A stretch of 64,000 nt of DNA from Pseudomonas reinekei (GCF_001945365.1 NZ_MSTQ01000013.1:103324-167323), one strand, 5' to 3'; numbered from the stretch's first letter, positions 51,913-62,003 are shown. Notes: generated by a model from the letters alone, not told the origin. Numbers and translations are program-made.

Positions 51913-53586
51913 TCAATCTTCACGATAGCGACGCAGCTTCAACTGCTTACCGGCAACGCGAGTGTCCTTCAGCTTGGTCAGCAACTTCTCCAGACCATCT
52001 TCCGGCAGCTCGACGAGGCTGAAGCTGTCACGCACCTGGATGCGACCGATTGCTTCGCGAGCCAGGCCACCTTCGTTGAGGATAGCGCCCAGCAGGTTCT
52101 TGGCAGCGATACCATCACGCGCACCCAGCGCGGTACGGCAACGAGCACGGCCTTCGCCCAGTGGCATCGGAGCACGACGCTCACGGTCACCACGCTCAGG
52201 ACGGTCACCGGAACGCTCTGGACGATCGCCACGCGGTGCGTTGTTCGGCACCAGTGGACGCTCTTTCTCGATAGCGGCCAGGTTCAGCGCTTGACCGTTG
52301 GTCGCCTTGCGCAGCAGGGCTGCGGCGAGGGCACGCGGGCTGCAACCGATGTCGGCGGTCAGGCGATCAAGCAGATCACCGTGGGTCGATTCGGCATCAG
52401 CCACCAGCGGCGACAGGCTGTTGGTCAGTTTCTTGATGCGCGCATCCAGAACGGCTTGAGCGTCCGGCAGGCGAACTTCAGCAACCTTCTGACCGGTTAC
52501 ACGCTCGATCACTTGCAGCATGCGGCGCTCACGTGGCGTCACCAGCAGCAGTGCACGACCTTCGCGACCGGCACGGCCGGTACGGCCGATACGGTGAACG
52601 TAGGACTCCGGGTCGTACGGCATGTCAACGTTGAAAACGTGAGTGATGCGCGGAACGTCCAGGCCACGAGCAGCAACGTCGGTCGCCACAACGATGTCCA
52701 GACGGCCATCCTTGAGGGAGTCGATTACGCGCTCACGCTGGTTCTGGGCGATGTCACCGTTCAGCGCAGCGGCTTTGTAGCCTTTGGCTTCCAGGGCACT
52801 GGCCAGGTCCAGGGTCGCTTGCTTGGTGCGCACGAACATGATCAGGGCGTCGAAGTCTTCCACTTCCAGCAAGCTGAGAACGGCGGAAGTCTTCTGGTCA
52901 GCGTGAACCAACAGGTGAGCCTGTTCGATCGCGGTAACGGTCTGGGTCTTGGTCTGGATCTTCACGTGTTGCGGATCGCGCAGGTGGCGTTCGGCAATGG
53001 CACGGATCGACTGCGGCAAGGTGGCCGAGAACAATACGGTCTGACGGGTTGCTGGCAGCGCCTTGAAGATAACTTCCAGGTCGTCCATGAAGCCCAGCTT
53101 GAGCATTTCGTCGGCTTCGTCGAGAACCAGGTGGTTCACGGTCGCCAGTACTTTTTCGTCACGACGCAGGTGGTCGCACAGACGGCCCGGAGTGGCGACA
53201 ACAATCTGTGCGCCATTACGGATTGCTTTCAATTGTGGGCCCATCGGCGCGCCGCCGTAGACAGCCACAACAGTTACGCCCGGCATTTGCTTGGCGTAGG
53301 TTTCGAAAGCGGTTGCAACTTGTAGCGCCAACTCACGAGTTGGTGCCAGGATCAGGGCTTGCGGCTCGCGCTTTGCAGGATCGATGCGATGCAGGATTGG
53401 CAGGGCGAACGCTGCGGTTTTACCCGTACCGGTTTGCGCCTGACCAATCATGTCGTGACCGGCCATGATGATCGGGATCGATTGCTGCTGAATAGCCGAT
53501 GGCTCTTCGTAGCCAGTCGCGGTGACGGCTGCGAGAATATTCGGATTAAGATTAAAAGCGGCGAAGCCGCCGGTTTCCTGGGTCAT
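51913..53586 (-). CDS. deaD: DEAD-box ATP-dependent RNA helicase DeaD/CsdA
   Basis: A 557-residue RNA helicase for ribosome assembly and mRNA unwinding, often cold-induced. Motifs in order: the Q-motif region, AQTGTGKTAAFALP (I), PTRELALQ (Ia), VLDEADEML (II), SATLP (III), and HRIGRTGRAGREG (VI). An Arg-rich linker (RGDRPERSGDRPERGDRE) and a DbpA-type RNA-binding fold follow, ending LRRYRED. The 5' leader is long and structured. Confidence 0.95.
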   Translation of the reverse strand: MTQETGGFAAFNLNPNILAAVTATGYEEPSAIQQQSIPIIMAGHDMIGQAQTGTGKTAAFALPILHRIDPAKREPQALILAPTRELALQVATAFETYAKQMPGVTVVAVYGGAPMGPQLKAIRNGAQIVVATPGRLCDHLRRDEKVLATVNHLVLDEADEMLKLGFMDDLEVIFKALPATRQTVLFSATLPQSIRAIAERHLRDPQHVKIQTKTQTVTAIEQAHLLVHADQKTSAVLSLLEVEDFDALIMFVRTKQATLDLASALEAKGYKAAALNGDIAQNQRERVIDSLKDGRLDIVVATDVAARGLDVPRITHVFNVDMPYDPESYVHRIGRTGRAGREGRALLLVTPRERRMLQVIERVTGQKVAEVRLPDAQAVLDARIKKLTNSLSPLVADAESTHGDLLDRLTADIGCSPRALAAALLRKATNGQALNLAAIEKERPLVPNNAPRGDRPERSGDRPERGDRERRAPMPLGEGRARCRTALGARDGIAAKNLLGAILNEGGLAREAIGRIQVRDSFSLVELPEDGLEKLLTKLKDTRVAGKQLKLRRYRED

Positions 53587-53724
53587 GGGTCTGCCTCTAA
53601 GTGCATCCGCAAAGACCCATGCTCCAAAGCTGCGCGTGCCGTGTTGAGACTCAAGAGTCGCCCTGGCAGCTTTGTCGGCGGGGATTTGCGAAAACGAATG
53701 AATGAAAAGAATCGTAAAGGGAGA

Positions 53725-53800
53725 GTCCGCAGTACGGACGTGCAGCCGAAGCTGACTTCGGGGAATTGCTCTACCTAAACGCGGCCCGGCTAAAGGCCGG
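53725..53800 (-). promoter_or_regulatory. Structured 5' leader upstream of deaD
   Basis: Three small stems lie in a row 140-215 bases before the deaD start: GTCCG/CGGAC (53725-53739), CCGAAG/CTTCGG with a CTGA loop (53746-53761) and CCGGC/GCCGG (53786-53800). No gene is visible in 53587-54006. The stems may fold in the deaD mRNA and be a target of the helicase itself. Confidence 0.35.
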
Positions 53801-54006
53801 CGCGCACTATACCGGAATTTGCCGAAAAAGGGAGCTTTTTTTATCGCAAAACTCCCGCGTACGGCGTTCTGTCACAGGCTTTGCGGATAATCGCGCGAGC
53901 GTCTATTTTTCAAAGGCCCGGCCCTGCGGGTGATGGCGCTAACACGGTTCATCTTGAAGACCCGGACCGCCGGTCTGACACCCTCTCCCGCCCGAGGAAA
54001 TGCACC

Positions 54007-54798
54007 ATGAAAGAGCTCGACACCCGCCGTGTGAGCCGTGAAAAGCGCGGCCATGTCCTGTTGATCGGTCTGAATCGGGTAGCCAAGCGCAATGCTTTCG
54101 ACCTCGACCTGCTCAACGAGCTGAGCCTGGCTTATGGTGAGTTCGAAGCCGACAGCGATGCCCGTGTGGCGGTGGTCTTCGGCCATGGCGAGCATTTCAC
54201 CGCCGGCCTGGATCTGGTGAGTGCCAGTGCAGCGCTGGCCGAAGGCTGGCAGGCACCGCCCGGCGGTTGTGATCCGTGGGGTGTGTTCGCCGGTCCCAGG
54301 GTGAGCAAACCGGTGATTGTCGCTGCCCAGGGTTATTGCCTGACCATCGGCATCGAGTTGATGCTGGCCGCCGATATCAACTTGTGCGCCAGCAATACGC
54401 GCTTCGCGCAAATGGAGGTACAGCGCGGGATCTTCCCCTTCGGCGGCGCCACATTGCGCCTGCATCAGGTGGCCGGTTGGGGCAATGCAATGCGCTGGAT
54501 GCTGACGGGGGACGAGTTCGATGCCCGCGATGCCTTGCATCTGGGCCTGGTCCAGGAAGTCATGGCCAGCGAGGACTTGCTGCCACGGGCGATTGAGTTG
54601 GCCGAGCGGATCGCCCGCCAGGCACCGCTCGGGGTTCAGGCAACGCTGATGTCGGCCCGGCAGGCGCGCTATGAAGGGGAAACGGCGGCAGCGCAGGGTT
54701 TGCCGGCGCTGGTGAAGAAATTGCTGGTCACTGAGGATGCGCAGGAAGGGGTGCGGTCACTGGTGGAGCGGCGGCCGGGAATCTTTAAAGGCTGCTGA
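54007..54798 (+). CDS. Enoyl-CoA hydratase/isomerase (crotonase) family protein
   Basis: A 263-residue crotonase-fold enzyme acting on acyl-CoA. The oxyanion-hole segments are HFTAGLDLVSA and VAAQGYCLTIGIELML. The catalytic Glu pair of classical hydratases is not obvious, so the exact reaction is open. ATG 54007 starts a conserved MKELDTRRV; the open frame upstream is not protein-like. Confidence 0.88.
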   Translation: MKELDTRRVSREKRGHVLLIGLNRVAKRNAFDLDLLNELSLAYGEFEADSDARVAVVFGHGEHFTAGLDLVSASAALAEGWQAPPGGCDPWGVFAGPRVSKPVIVAAQGYCLTIGIELMLAADINLCASNTRFAQMEVQRGIFPFGGATLRLHQVAGWGNAMRWMLTGDEFDARDALHLGLVQEVMASEDLLPRAIELAERIARQAPLGVQATLMSARQARYEGETAAAQGLPALVKKLLVTEDAQEGVRSLVERRPGIFKGC

Positions 54799-54815
54799 CT
54801 TCCCTTTTTGCCGAC

Positions 54816-55571
54816 TTATGTCGCCGGGCGAATGGCCTTGATCAACGACTGCAACGAATACCCCAACCGCGGCGCCAGCCCTTCAGCCCGGGCTATCAGG
54901 CCATCCATGTCCAGCTCCTGATCCAGATCCGACGGCACGATCAGAATCACATTGCCCTCCTTCACCGGCAGCTCCCAGTAATGCCGATGATAGAGCCCGC
55001 GCAATAACGCAGCGCCCAACGGTTTGCCATCATCGGTGGCCCATTGATTGATCACCAGCCAGCCGCCTGGATTCAATCGTTTCTGGCAGTTCTCCAGGAA
55101 GGTCCACGCCAGATGCCCGACACCCGGGCCGACGTCGGTATAAAGGTCGACGAAAATCAGGTCCGCGGGCTCGGCGGTATCCAGCAACTCCAGCGCATCG
55201 CCTACACGGATATAAAGGCGCGGGTCGTCATCCAGCCCAAGGTATTCGATGGCCAGGCGCGGCACATCCGGGCGCAACTCAATGGCTTCGACATCGTCCA
55301 GCGGCAGGAACTTGAGACACGCCTGGGTCAACGTACCGGCACCGAGGCCGAGAAACAGCGCGGATTCCGGCTGCTCATGGCACAGCGCGCCAATCAGCAT
55401 CGCCCGGGTGTAGTCATACTCGAGCCAGCTCGGATCGGCGGTGAACACGCAGCTTTGCTCGATGGCATCACCGAATTCGAGAAAACGGTAGTCGGCCACT
55501 TCCAGCACGCGAATCACGCCAAATTCGTCCTGCACCTCGGCGAGCAAATGCTCGACGCGCTCCTCAGTCAT
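54816..55571 (-). CDS. Spermidine synthase-like SAM-dependent enzyme
   Basis: A 251-residue Rossmann-fold protein of the polyamine synthase superfamily. The nucleotide loop is LFLGLGAGTLTQACLKF, with Glu in VEAIELRPDV and an Asp in DLIFVDLYTD. It lacks the N-terminal domain of true SpeE, so polyamine synthesis is not assured. It is convergent with the crotonase gene. Confidence 0.82.
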   Translation of the reverse strand: MTEERVEHLLAEVQDEFGVIRVLEVADYRFLEFGDAIEQSCVFTADPSWLEYDYTRAMLIGALCHEQPESALFLGLGAGTLTQACLKFLPLDDVEAIELRPDVPRLAIEYLGLDDDPRLYIRVGDALELLDTAEPADLIFVDLYTDVGPGVGHLAWTFLENCQKRLNPGGWLVINQWATDDGKPLGAALLRGLYHRHYWELPVKEGNVILIVPSDLDQELDMDGLIARAEGLAPRLGYSLQSLIKAIRPAT

Positions 55572-55722
55572 TTCGTCTCCCGATCGTCACCGTGGGCCGG
55601 CAACGCAATAGCACCGCGTACAGGCTGCGGCAAAGGCGCGATTGTCCGCGAAGCGACGGGAACAGGTCACGCACTAATTGCTGATAACATGGAAGCCCGA
55701 GCGTAAAACACTAGAGATGATG

Positions 55723-57069
55723 ATGAGCCAACCCTGGAGTCCTGACAGCTGGCGCGCCCTGCCGATCCAGCAACAACCTCAATATCCCGACGCTGCGCAT
55801 TTGCAGCAGGTCGAGCAAACGCTGGCCAGCTATCCGCCGCTGGTGTTTGCCGGTGAAGCCCGGGAATTGCGTCGTCAGTTTGCCGAAGTGACCCAGGGTC
55901 GCGCATTTCTGCTGCAGGGCGGCGACTGTGCGGAAAGTTTCGCCGAGTTCTCCGCCGCGAAAATCCGCGACACCTTCAAAGTGTTGCTGCAAATGGCAAT
56001 TGTCATGACCTTCGCCGCCGGTTGCCCGGTGGTCAAGGTCGGGCGCATGGCCGGGCAATTCGCCAAGCCGCGTTCGGCCAATGACGAAACCATCGACGGT
56101 GTGACCCTGCCGGCCTACCGTGGCGACATCGTCAACGGCATCGGTTTCGACGAAAAAAGCCGCGTGCCGGACCCGGAACGCCTGTTGCAGTCCTATCACC
56201 AGTCCACTGCGACCCTGAACCTGTTGCGCGCCTTCGCCCAAGGCGGGTTTGCCGACCTGCATCAAGTGCACAAGTGGAACCTCGACTTCATCGCCAACTC
56301 GGCACTGGCGGAAAAGTACAGCCACCTGGCCGACCGCATCGATGAAACCCTGGCGTTCATGCGCGCTTGCGGCATGGACAGTTCGCCGCAACTGCGTGAA
56401 ACCAGTTTCTTTACCGCCCACGAAGCGCTGCTGCTGAACTACGAAGAAGCCTTCGTGCGTCGCGACAGCCTGACCAACGATTACTACGACTGCTCGGCGC
56501 ACATGCTGTGGATCGGCGATCGCACCCGCCAGCTCGATGGCGCCCACGTCGAATTCCTGCGCGGGGTGAACAACCCGATCGGGGTCAAGGTCGGCCCGAG
56601 CATGAACCCTGAAGAGTTGATTCGGCTGATCGACGTACTCAACCCGGACAACGATCCGGGTCGCCTGAACCTGATCGCCCGCATGGGCGCGAACAAGGTC
56701 GGCGATCACTTGCCGCAGCTGATTCGCGCGGTGCAGCGTGAAGGCAGGCATGTGCTGTGGAGTTCCGACCCGATGCACGGCAACACCATCAAGGCCAGCA
56801 GCGGCTACAAGACCCGCGACTTTGCGCAGATTCTGGGTGAGGTAAAGCAGTTCTTCCAGGTGCATGAAGCGGAAGGTTCGTACGCCGGCGGTATCCACAT
56901 CGAGATGACCGGGCAAAATGTCACCGAGTGCATCGGTGGGGCGCGGCCGATTACCGAAGATGGGTTGTCGGATCGTTACCACACCCATTGCGACCCGCGG
57001 ATGAATGCCGACCAGTCGCTGGAGCTGGCGTTTTTGATTGCTGAAACCTTGAAGCAGGTTCGACGCTAA
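55723..57069 (+). CDS. Class II 3-deoxy-7-phosphoheptulonate (DAHP) synthase
   Basis: A 448-residue plant-type DAHP synthase, first step of the shikimate pathway (PEP plus erythrose-4-phosphate). Motifs: LQGGDCAESFAEF, VKVGRMAGQFAKPRS, WSSDPMHGNTI and GGIHIEMTGQNVTECIGG. Three consecutive ATGs (55717, 55720, 55723) precede SQPWSPDSW, and the last is used. A REP pair follows the stop. Confidence 0.93.
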   Translation: MSQPWSPDSWRALPIQQQPQYPDAAHLQQVEQTLASYPPLVFAGEARELRRQFAEVTQGRAFLLQGGDCAESFAEFSAAKIRDTFKVLLQMAIVMTFAAGCPVVKVGRMAGQFAKPRSANDETIDGVTLPAYRGDIVNGIGFDEKSRVPDPERLLQSYHQSTATLNLLRAFAQGGFADLHQVHKWNLDFIANSALAEKYSHLADRIDETLAFMRACGMDSSPQLRETSFFTAHEALLLNYEEAFVRRDSLTNDYYDCSAHMLWIGDRTRQLDGAHVEFLRGVNNPIGVKVGPSMNPEELIRLIDVLNPDNDPGRLNLIARMGANKVGDHLPQLIRAVQREGRHVLWSSDPMHGNTIKASSGYKTRDFAQILGEVKQFFQVHEAEGSYAGGIHIEMTGQNVTECIGGARPITEDGLSDRYHTHCDPRMNADQSLELAFLIAETLKQVRR

Positions 57070-57083
57070 ATCGCGTCGCCTCT

Positions 57084-57160
57084 ATCGCTAGCAGGCTAGC
57101 TCCCACATAGGTTTTGTGGATGCCACAGTTCCAGTGTGGGAGCCAGCCTGCTGGCGATGA
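57084..57160. repeat. REP-type inverted pair
   Basis: ATCGCTAGCAGGCTAGCTCCCACA and TGTGGGAGCCAGCCTGCTGGCGAT face each other around 27 bases, a REP doublet between the DAHP synthase gene and the convergent YcaQ-like gene. Confidence 0.8.
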
Positions 57161-57167
57161 GGCCAGA

Positions 57168-58397
57168 TCAATTACCCTCAATCTGGGCCAATGCCACCCG
57201 CAACCGGTCCGCACTCGCCCTCGGGCAGTTCAACTGAACTTGCGTCAGCCCCAGCCAATCCGCCATCCGCCGCAGATTCACCGCCAACGCCAGCATCCCC
57301 TCCTCGTCCAGCCCCGTTTCCTCCTCATGCACCGCATGCACCGCCAACCGACCCGCCGCCCTCTCGGCGCGCAGATCGACCCGCGCGGCAATCCGTTCGT
57401 TGTGCAAAAACGGCAAGACGTAATAGCCGTAGACCCGTTTGTCCTGCGGCGTATAAATCTCCAACCGATAGCGAAAATCGAACAGACGCTCGGTGCGGCT
57501 GCGCTCCCAGATCAGCGAATCAAACGGTGACAGCAATGCGCTGGCCTCGACCTTGCGCGGCACTTTCGGCTCGGGCAGGCAATAGGCGGGCTGCTTCCAG
57601 CCCTGTACTTCGCAGATGAGCAACTCGCCCGCCTCGACCAGTTCCGCCAGACGTGGACGACTGTCTGCGGGATTCAGGCGGAAATAGTCGCGCAAGTCCT
57701 TTTCGGCGCCCACGCCCAAGGCCGTCGCGGCGTGCAGCAGCAAGCCTCGCTGAGCCTCGGCTTCATTGACCCACCGCTGCGCCAGCACCTGCGTGGGAAT
57801 GACCCGTTCCGGCAAGTCATAAAGCCGCTCGAATCCGCGCCGCCCGGCCACGGTGACTTCGCCAGCGGCGAACAACCATTCCAGCGCATGCTTTTCCGCG
57901 CTCCAGTCCCACCACGGCCCGGCCCGTTCCTGGCGGGTCGACAGGCTGCCAGCGCCCAACGCCCCCAGTTCTTCAACCGAGGCCAGCACCCGGCGAATGG
58001 TGTCTGGCTGCTCACGACCGAAACGCGCCAGCTGTTGATAAATATCTTCGCCACGGGCCGCACGTTGCATTCGCCAGCGCATCAGCGGGTACATCGACAT
58101 CGGCAGCAACGACGCTTCGTGGCCCCAGTATTCAAACAGCGTGCGACGTCGCCCCGAACTCCAGGCAGCCTGGTCGAGCAAGTCGCAAGAATAGGAACCC
58201 AGCCGGGAAAACAGTGGAAGGTAGTGCGAGCGCACCACGGCGTTGACGGAATCGATTTGCAGGATACCCAGCCGATCGATCAGGCGGTTGAGCTGCGCAG
58301 CCTTGATCGCCGCTGGCGGCTGGCGCCCGTTGAACCCTTGGGCGGCCAGTGCCAGACGCCGAGCCTGTTTGAGGGTAAAGGACAACGTTGCGGGCAT
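57168..58397 (-). CDS. YcaQ-like winged-helix DNA glycosylase family protein
   Basis: A 409-residue protein of the YcaQ/AlkX family, which unhooks DNA interstrand crosslinks. It has the family segments LGILQIDSVNAVVRSHYLPL, EYWGHEASLLP and LLSPFDSLIWERSRTERLFD. ATG 58397 has AAGGAG six bases upstream. Confidence 0.88.
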   Translation of the reverse strand: MPATLSFTLKQARRLALAAQGFNGRQPPAAIKAAQLNRLIDRLGILQIDSVNAVVRSHYLPLFSRLGSYSCDLLDQAAWSSGRRRTLFEYWGHEASLLPMSMYPLMRWRMQRAARGEDIYQQLARFGREQPDTIRRVLASVEELGALGAGSLSTRQERAGPWWDWSAEKHALEWLFAAGEVTVAGRRGFERLYDLPERVIPTQVLAQRWVNEAEAQRGLLLHAATALGVGAEKDLRDYFRLNPADSRPRLAELVEAGELLICEVQGWKQPAYCLPEPKVPRKVEASALLSPFDSLIWERSRTERLFDFRYRLEIYTPQDKRVYGYYVLPFLHNERIAARVDLRAERAAGRLAVHAVHEEETGLDEEGMLALAVNLRRMADWLGLTQVQLNCPRASADRLRVALAQIEGN

Positions 58398-58478
58398 GAG
58401 CATCTCCTTGTCTGCTCGCAACCTACCTCACCGGTAAGGGGTTTGTGTAGCTTGGCACTCATCATTTATTGGTCGGGA

Positions 58479-58694
58479 TCATTTATGCATCGGGTCGTTC
58501 CAGAATGGCTTGATCGACTCGTACTCGACATCCGCCCGGCTCATGCCAATGTCCTTCAGTGCTTCGTCGCTCAAGCTTGCCAGCAGTTCGCGTTCGCGAT
58601 GCAGCTCGTACCAGCGGCTGATCTTGTGCAGCAGATCGGATATCAGGTGAACCGACTGATGTTCTGCGCCTTGGAACTCATGTTGACCTTTCAT
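58479..58694 (-). CDS. DUF1127 small basic protein
   Basis: A 71-residue protein. The C-terminal ~45 residues are the DUF1127 pattern (ISRWYELHRERELLASLSDE, LKDIGMSRADVEYE). Such proteins are often stress- or phosphate-responsive and can bind RNA. It is divergent from the LysR gene. Confidence 0.88.
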   Translation of the reverse strand: MKGQHEFQGAEHQSVHLISDLLHKISRWYELHRERELLASLSDEALKDIGMSRADVEYESIKPFWNDPMHK

Positions 58695-58789
58695 CTTGTT
58701 GCCCTCCGTTTGGATGGCTCCAGTCTCGCGCCGGGTCTAAGATCAATCCAACAAATGTTTCTGATGGCAACCATCTCGGAGATTGATGC

Positions 58790-59644
58790 ATGTCGAGCTA
58801 CCCGACGATCGATACCGAAGTGCTGCGCACCTTTGTCGCGATCGCCGACCAGGGTGGCTTTACCCGCGCCGGCGAGTTGGTCCATCGCACCCAGTCGGCC
58901 GTCAGCATGCAGATGAAACGGCTGGAAGAAGATGTGTTGCAGCGCCAGTTGTTCCAGCGCGACGGACGCCAGGTGCGTCTCACCGCCGAAGGCCAGGTGC
59001 TGCTGGGCTACGCACGGCGCATCCTCAAGTTGCACAGTGAAGTGTTCAATACATTGCGCGAGCCGGACATGATCGGCACGGTGCGCATCGGCACGCCGGA
59101 CGACTACGTGATGCGTTTTCTGCCGGGGATTCTGCGGCGGTTTGCGCAGTCCTATCCGCTGATCCAGATCGAAGTGCATTGCGAATCATCCAAACAATTG
59201 CTGATGCGTCAGGATCTGGACCTGTCCATCGTCACCCGCGAACCGGGCAGCGAAATAGGCCAGTTGTTGCGCAAGGAGCGGTTTGTCTGGGCCGAAGCTC
59301 AATGCTACAGCGCTCACGAACAAACGCCCCTGCCGCTGGCAATGTTCAACAGTGATTGTTTCTGCCGGATGTGGGCCTGCAATGCGCTCGATGCCCAGGG
59401 CCGCGATTATCGCGTGGCGTATAACAGTGACAGCCTCTCGGCGATCATGGCGGTGGTCAGCGCTGGCCTGGCGATCACGGCGCAACTGGAAAGCCTGATC
59501 ACCCCGGACATGCGCATTCTCGGTGAAGCCGAAGACCTCCCGCTGCTGCCCGAGGCCAGCATCATGCTCGTGCGTAACCTGCACAATCCGTCGCCGATCA
59601 CTGAATGCCTGGCCGAACACATCATCGATGGCTTCAAACTTTAA
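58790..59644 (+). CDS. LysR-family regulator
   Basis: A 284-residue regulator. The N-terminal helix-turn-helix is TFVAIADQGGFTRAGELVHR then SAVSMQMKRLEEDVLQRQLF, followed by a LysR substrate domain starting GTVRIGTPDDYVMRFLPG. Its effector is unknown. The 3' end overlaps the convergent TauE-family gene by 11 bp. Confidence 0.9.
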   Translation: MSSYPTIDTEVLRTFVAIADQGGFTRAGELVHRTQSAVSMQMKRLEEDVLQRQLFQRDGRQVRLTAEGQVLLGYARRILKLHSEVFNTLREPDMIGTVRIGTPDDYVMRFLPGILRRFAQSYPLIQIEVHCESSKQLLMRQDLDLSIVTREPGSEIGQLLRKERFVWAEAQCYSAHEQTPLPLAMFNSDCFCRMWACNALDAQGRDYRVAYNSDSLSAIMAVVSAGLAITAQLESLITPDMRILGEAEDLPLLPEASIMLVRNLHNPSPITECLAEHIIDGFKL

Positions 59645-60383
59645 ACGCGAGCATCACTGCACAGAGCACCAGAAAACCACAGAACAGTGCGCGCAACAGG
59701 CGCTCAGGCATGGCGTGGGCGATTTTCACGCCCCAACTGATGCTCATCAACCCACCGATCGCCAACGGCACACCAACTATCCAGTCCACCTGGTGATGCG
59801 CGGCATAGGTCACCAGCGTGACGCCCGTGCTCGGCAATGCCAGCGCCAGCGACAATCCCTGCGCGACCACTTGAGTGGTACCGAACAGGCTGGTCAGCAC
59901 GGGCGTTGCCACCACCGCCCCACCCACGCCGAACAAACCGCCCATGGTGCCGGATGCCGCACCGAGCACGCCCAGCCAGGGCCACGAATAATTCATCTGC
60001 GAAGAAGCCGGTGCACTGGCGAAGAACATGCGTACCAGGTTGTAGGCCGATAACGCGACCAGGAAGGCGACGAAGCCGATGCGCATGGTTTGCGCGTCAA
60101 TGCCCACCGCCCAGATCGAACCGATCCAGGCGAAGCAGAACCCCATCGAAGCGAGCGGAAGCGCGTGGCGCAACTCGATCTTGTTGCGCTGGTGATACCG
60201 CCACAAAGCCAGCATCACGTTCGGCACCACCATCACCAGCGCCGTACCTTGGGCGATCTGTTGATCGAGACCACATAACACGCCCAGCAGCGGGATGGCG
60301 ATCAAGCCACCACCGATACCGAATATCCCCCCGAGCGTGCCCAATGCCGCGCCGAAGAGCAGATACATCAAAAATTCAATCAC
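59634..60383 (-). CDS. TauE/SafE-family membrane exporter
   Basis: A 249-residue membrane protein with seven to eight hydrophobic segments, starting at GTG. The internal repeat GTLGGIFGIGGGLIAIPLL and GTMGGLFGVGGAVVATPVL is characteristic of TauE/SafE anion (sulfite/sulfonate) exporters. It is divergent from a LysR gene that may control it. Confidence 0.9.
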   Translation of the reverse strand: MIEFLMYLLFGAALGTLGGIFGIGGGLIAIPLLGVLCGLDQQIAQGTALVMVVPNVMLALWRYHQRNKIELRHALPLASMGFCFAWIGSIWAVGIDAQTMRIGFVAFLVALSAYNLVRMFFASAPASSQMNYSWPWLGVLGAASGTMGGLFGVGGAVVATPVLTSLFGTTQVVAQGLSLALALPSTGVTLVTYAAHHQVDWIVGVPLAIGGLMSISWGVKIAHAMPERLLRALFCGFLVLCAVMLAFKV

Positions 60384-60492
60384 CGCGATTTCCTCTCATA
60401 TCAGGCCGCTTATCCTACGCAGTTGGTTATGGCGCGGAAACGCACAGCAACGCACAATGGCTTTGCCAAACTCGCACAAGCGCACCTTCGCC

Positions 60493-61449
60493 ATGAACCC
60501 GAATCAACTGACCGAACAACTGGGCCTGTTTCTGGACGTGCTGGAAACCGGTAGTTTTTCCGCTGCGTCACGTCGTCATCCACTGACCCCTTCAGCAGTA
60601 GCACGGCGTATTGATAGTCTGGAAAGCGCTGTCGGCAGCCAGCTGTTCATTAGAAGCACCCACTCGGTGCGTGCAACGCCGGCCGGCCTGGCGTTTGCCG
60701 AGCGAGCGCGGCGGATCGTCGCCGAGTTGCGCCTGGCCCGGGCCGAAGCCGTGTCACTGAGCAGCGCGCCGGAAGGCTTGATTCGGGTCGATGCCCCGGC
60801 TGCATTTGCTCGCCGGCATCTGGCGCCCGTCATTGCCGATTTCTTGATGCTCTATCCCGGCCTTGATGTGCAACTGCACCTGATCGACAGTTTTGTCGAC
60901 ATGCAGGGTTTGAATCTGGGCAAGGTCGATCTAGTATTGCGCGCCGGACAAATGGCCGACACTCGCCTGGTGGCCACTCCACTGGCGAGCATTGTGCGTA
61001 TCGCCTGCGCCAGCCCAGACTATCTACAGCGACGCGGCGTGCCAAATGATCCAGCGCAGTTGATCGAACACGATGGTCTGGACTGGGACGGCCTGGCGCC
61101 CCCCTTCGCCTGGCGCTTTGAGCGTGACGGCCAGATGCACTTGCACCGCCCCTCGCGCATCCGCATGAGCGCCAACAATGCCGAAGCGCTGGTCTGCGGC
61201 GCACTGGCCGGGCTGGGTATCGCGCATTTGCCGACCTGGCTGGCCAGCGAGTATCTGTTGCGCAGGGAACTGGTGCCGCTGTTCTGCGAAAACGGTCTGC
61301 CCAAACCGGAAAGTGCCGGGATCTATGCCTTGCGCCTGCAACAGCAACCCAATTCCCGCAGTCGCCTGCTGCTGGAATACCTGAAAACCCGCTTCAGCCC
61401 TATTCCGCCGTGGGATCTGGTCCTGCAAACCCATCTGGCCCACCGCTAG
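60493..61449 (+). CDS. LysR-family regulator, divergent from tauE-like gene
   Basis: A 318-residue regulator with helix-turn-helix LETGSFSAASRRHPLTPSAV and effector domain beginning GLIRVDAPAAFARRHLAPVI, resembling the LysR subgroup close to CrgA/PecT. ATG 60493 is preferred over 60457 because it starts the usual MNPNQLTEQLGLF. The 110-bp gap to the exporter would hold a shared operator. Confidence 0.88.
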   Translation: MNPNQLTEQLGLFLDVLETGSFSAASRRHPLTPSAVARRIDSLESAVGSQLFIRSTHSVRATPAGLAFAERARRIVAELRLARAEAVSLSSAPEGLIRVDAPAAFARRHLAPVIADFLMLYPGLDVQLHLIDSFVDMQGLNLGKVDLVLRAGQMADTRLVATPLASIVRIACASPDYLQRRGVPNDPAQLIEHDGLDWDGLAPPFAWRFERDGQMHLHRPSRIRMSANNAEALVCGALAGLGIAHLPTWLASEYLLRRELVPLFCENGLPKPESAGIYALRLQQQPNSRSRLLLEYLKTRFSPIPPWDLVLQTHLAHR

Positions 61450-61518
61450 TCCAAATTATCTGGCGCGTTAAAGATTTGCCCGCTAGATTAATGACGATCA
61501 CTGATTGAAGGCCTCAAA

Positions 61519-61980
61519 ATGACCACCGAGCGCAACACCCCGGACAACTGCGACGACCTGCTGCTGGATAACCAGGCTTGCTTCGCTTTGCATTCCACTT
61601 CGCTGATGATGACCAAGGTCTATAAACCCTTGTTGCAGGCGTTGGGCCTGACCTACCCGCAGTACCTGGCCATGATGGTGCTGTGGGAACAGGACGGTCT
61701 GACCGTAGGCGAAATCAGCACGCGCCTGCTCACGGATCCCGGCTCGCTCACCCCGCTGCTCAAGCGTCTGGAAGCCGAAGGTGTGCTCAGCCGCACCCGC
61801 AGCCGTGAAGACGAACGCGTGGTGATCATTGAACTCACGGAGAAAGGTCGAGCCTTGCGTGACAAGGCCCGAAGCATCCCCCAATGCATCCTCGGCGCCA
61901 GCGGCATGACCCTGGAGCGCTTGCAAAAACTGCAGGCGGAGCTGCAAGAACTGCGTCGTCATTTGCAAGACAGCCTCTAA
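61519..61980 (+). CDS. ohrR: OhrR organic-peroxide repressor
   Basis: A 153-residue MarR-fold repressor with the sensing Cys at C21 (LLLDNQACFALHS) and LGLTYPQYLAMMVLWEQDGL. Oxidation of the Cys by organic hydroperoxides releases DNA and induces ohr, which lies 365 bp downstream on the same strand. Confidence 0.94.
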   Translation: MTTERNTPDNCDDLLLDNQACFALHSTSLMMTKVYKPLLQALGLTYPQYLAMMVLWEQDGLTVGEISTRLLTDPGSLTPLLKRLEAEGVLSRTRSREDERVVIIELTEKGRALRDKARSIPQCILGASGMTLERLQKLQAELQELRRHLQDSL

Positions 61981-62003
61981 CTCTCCTGCAAGCGCAAATC
62001 CCC

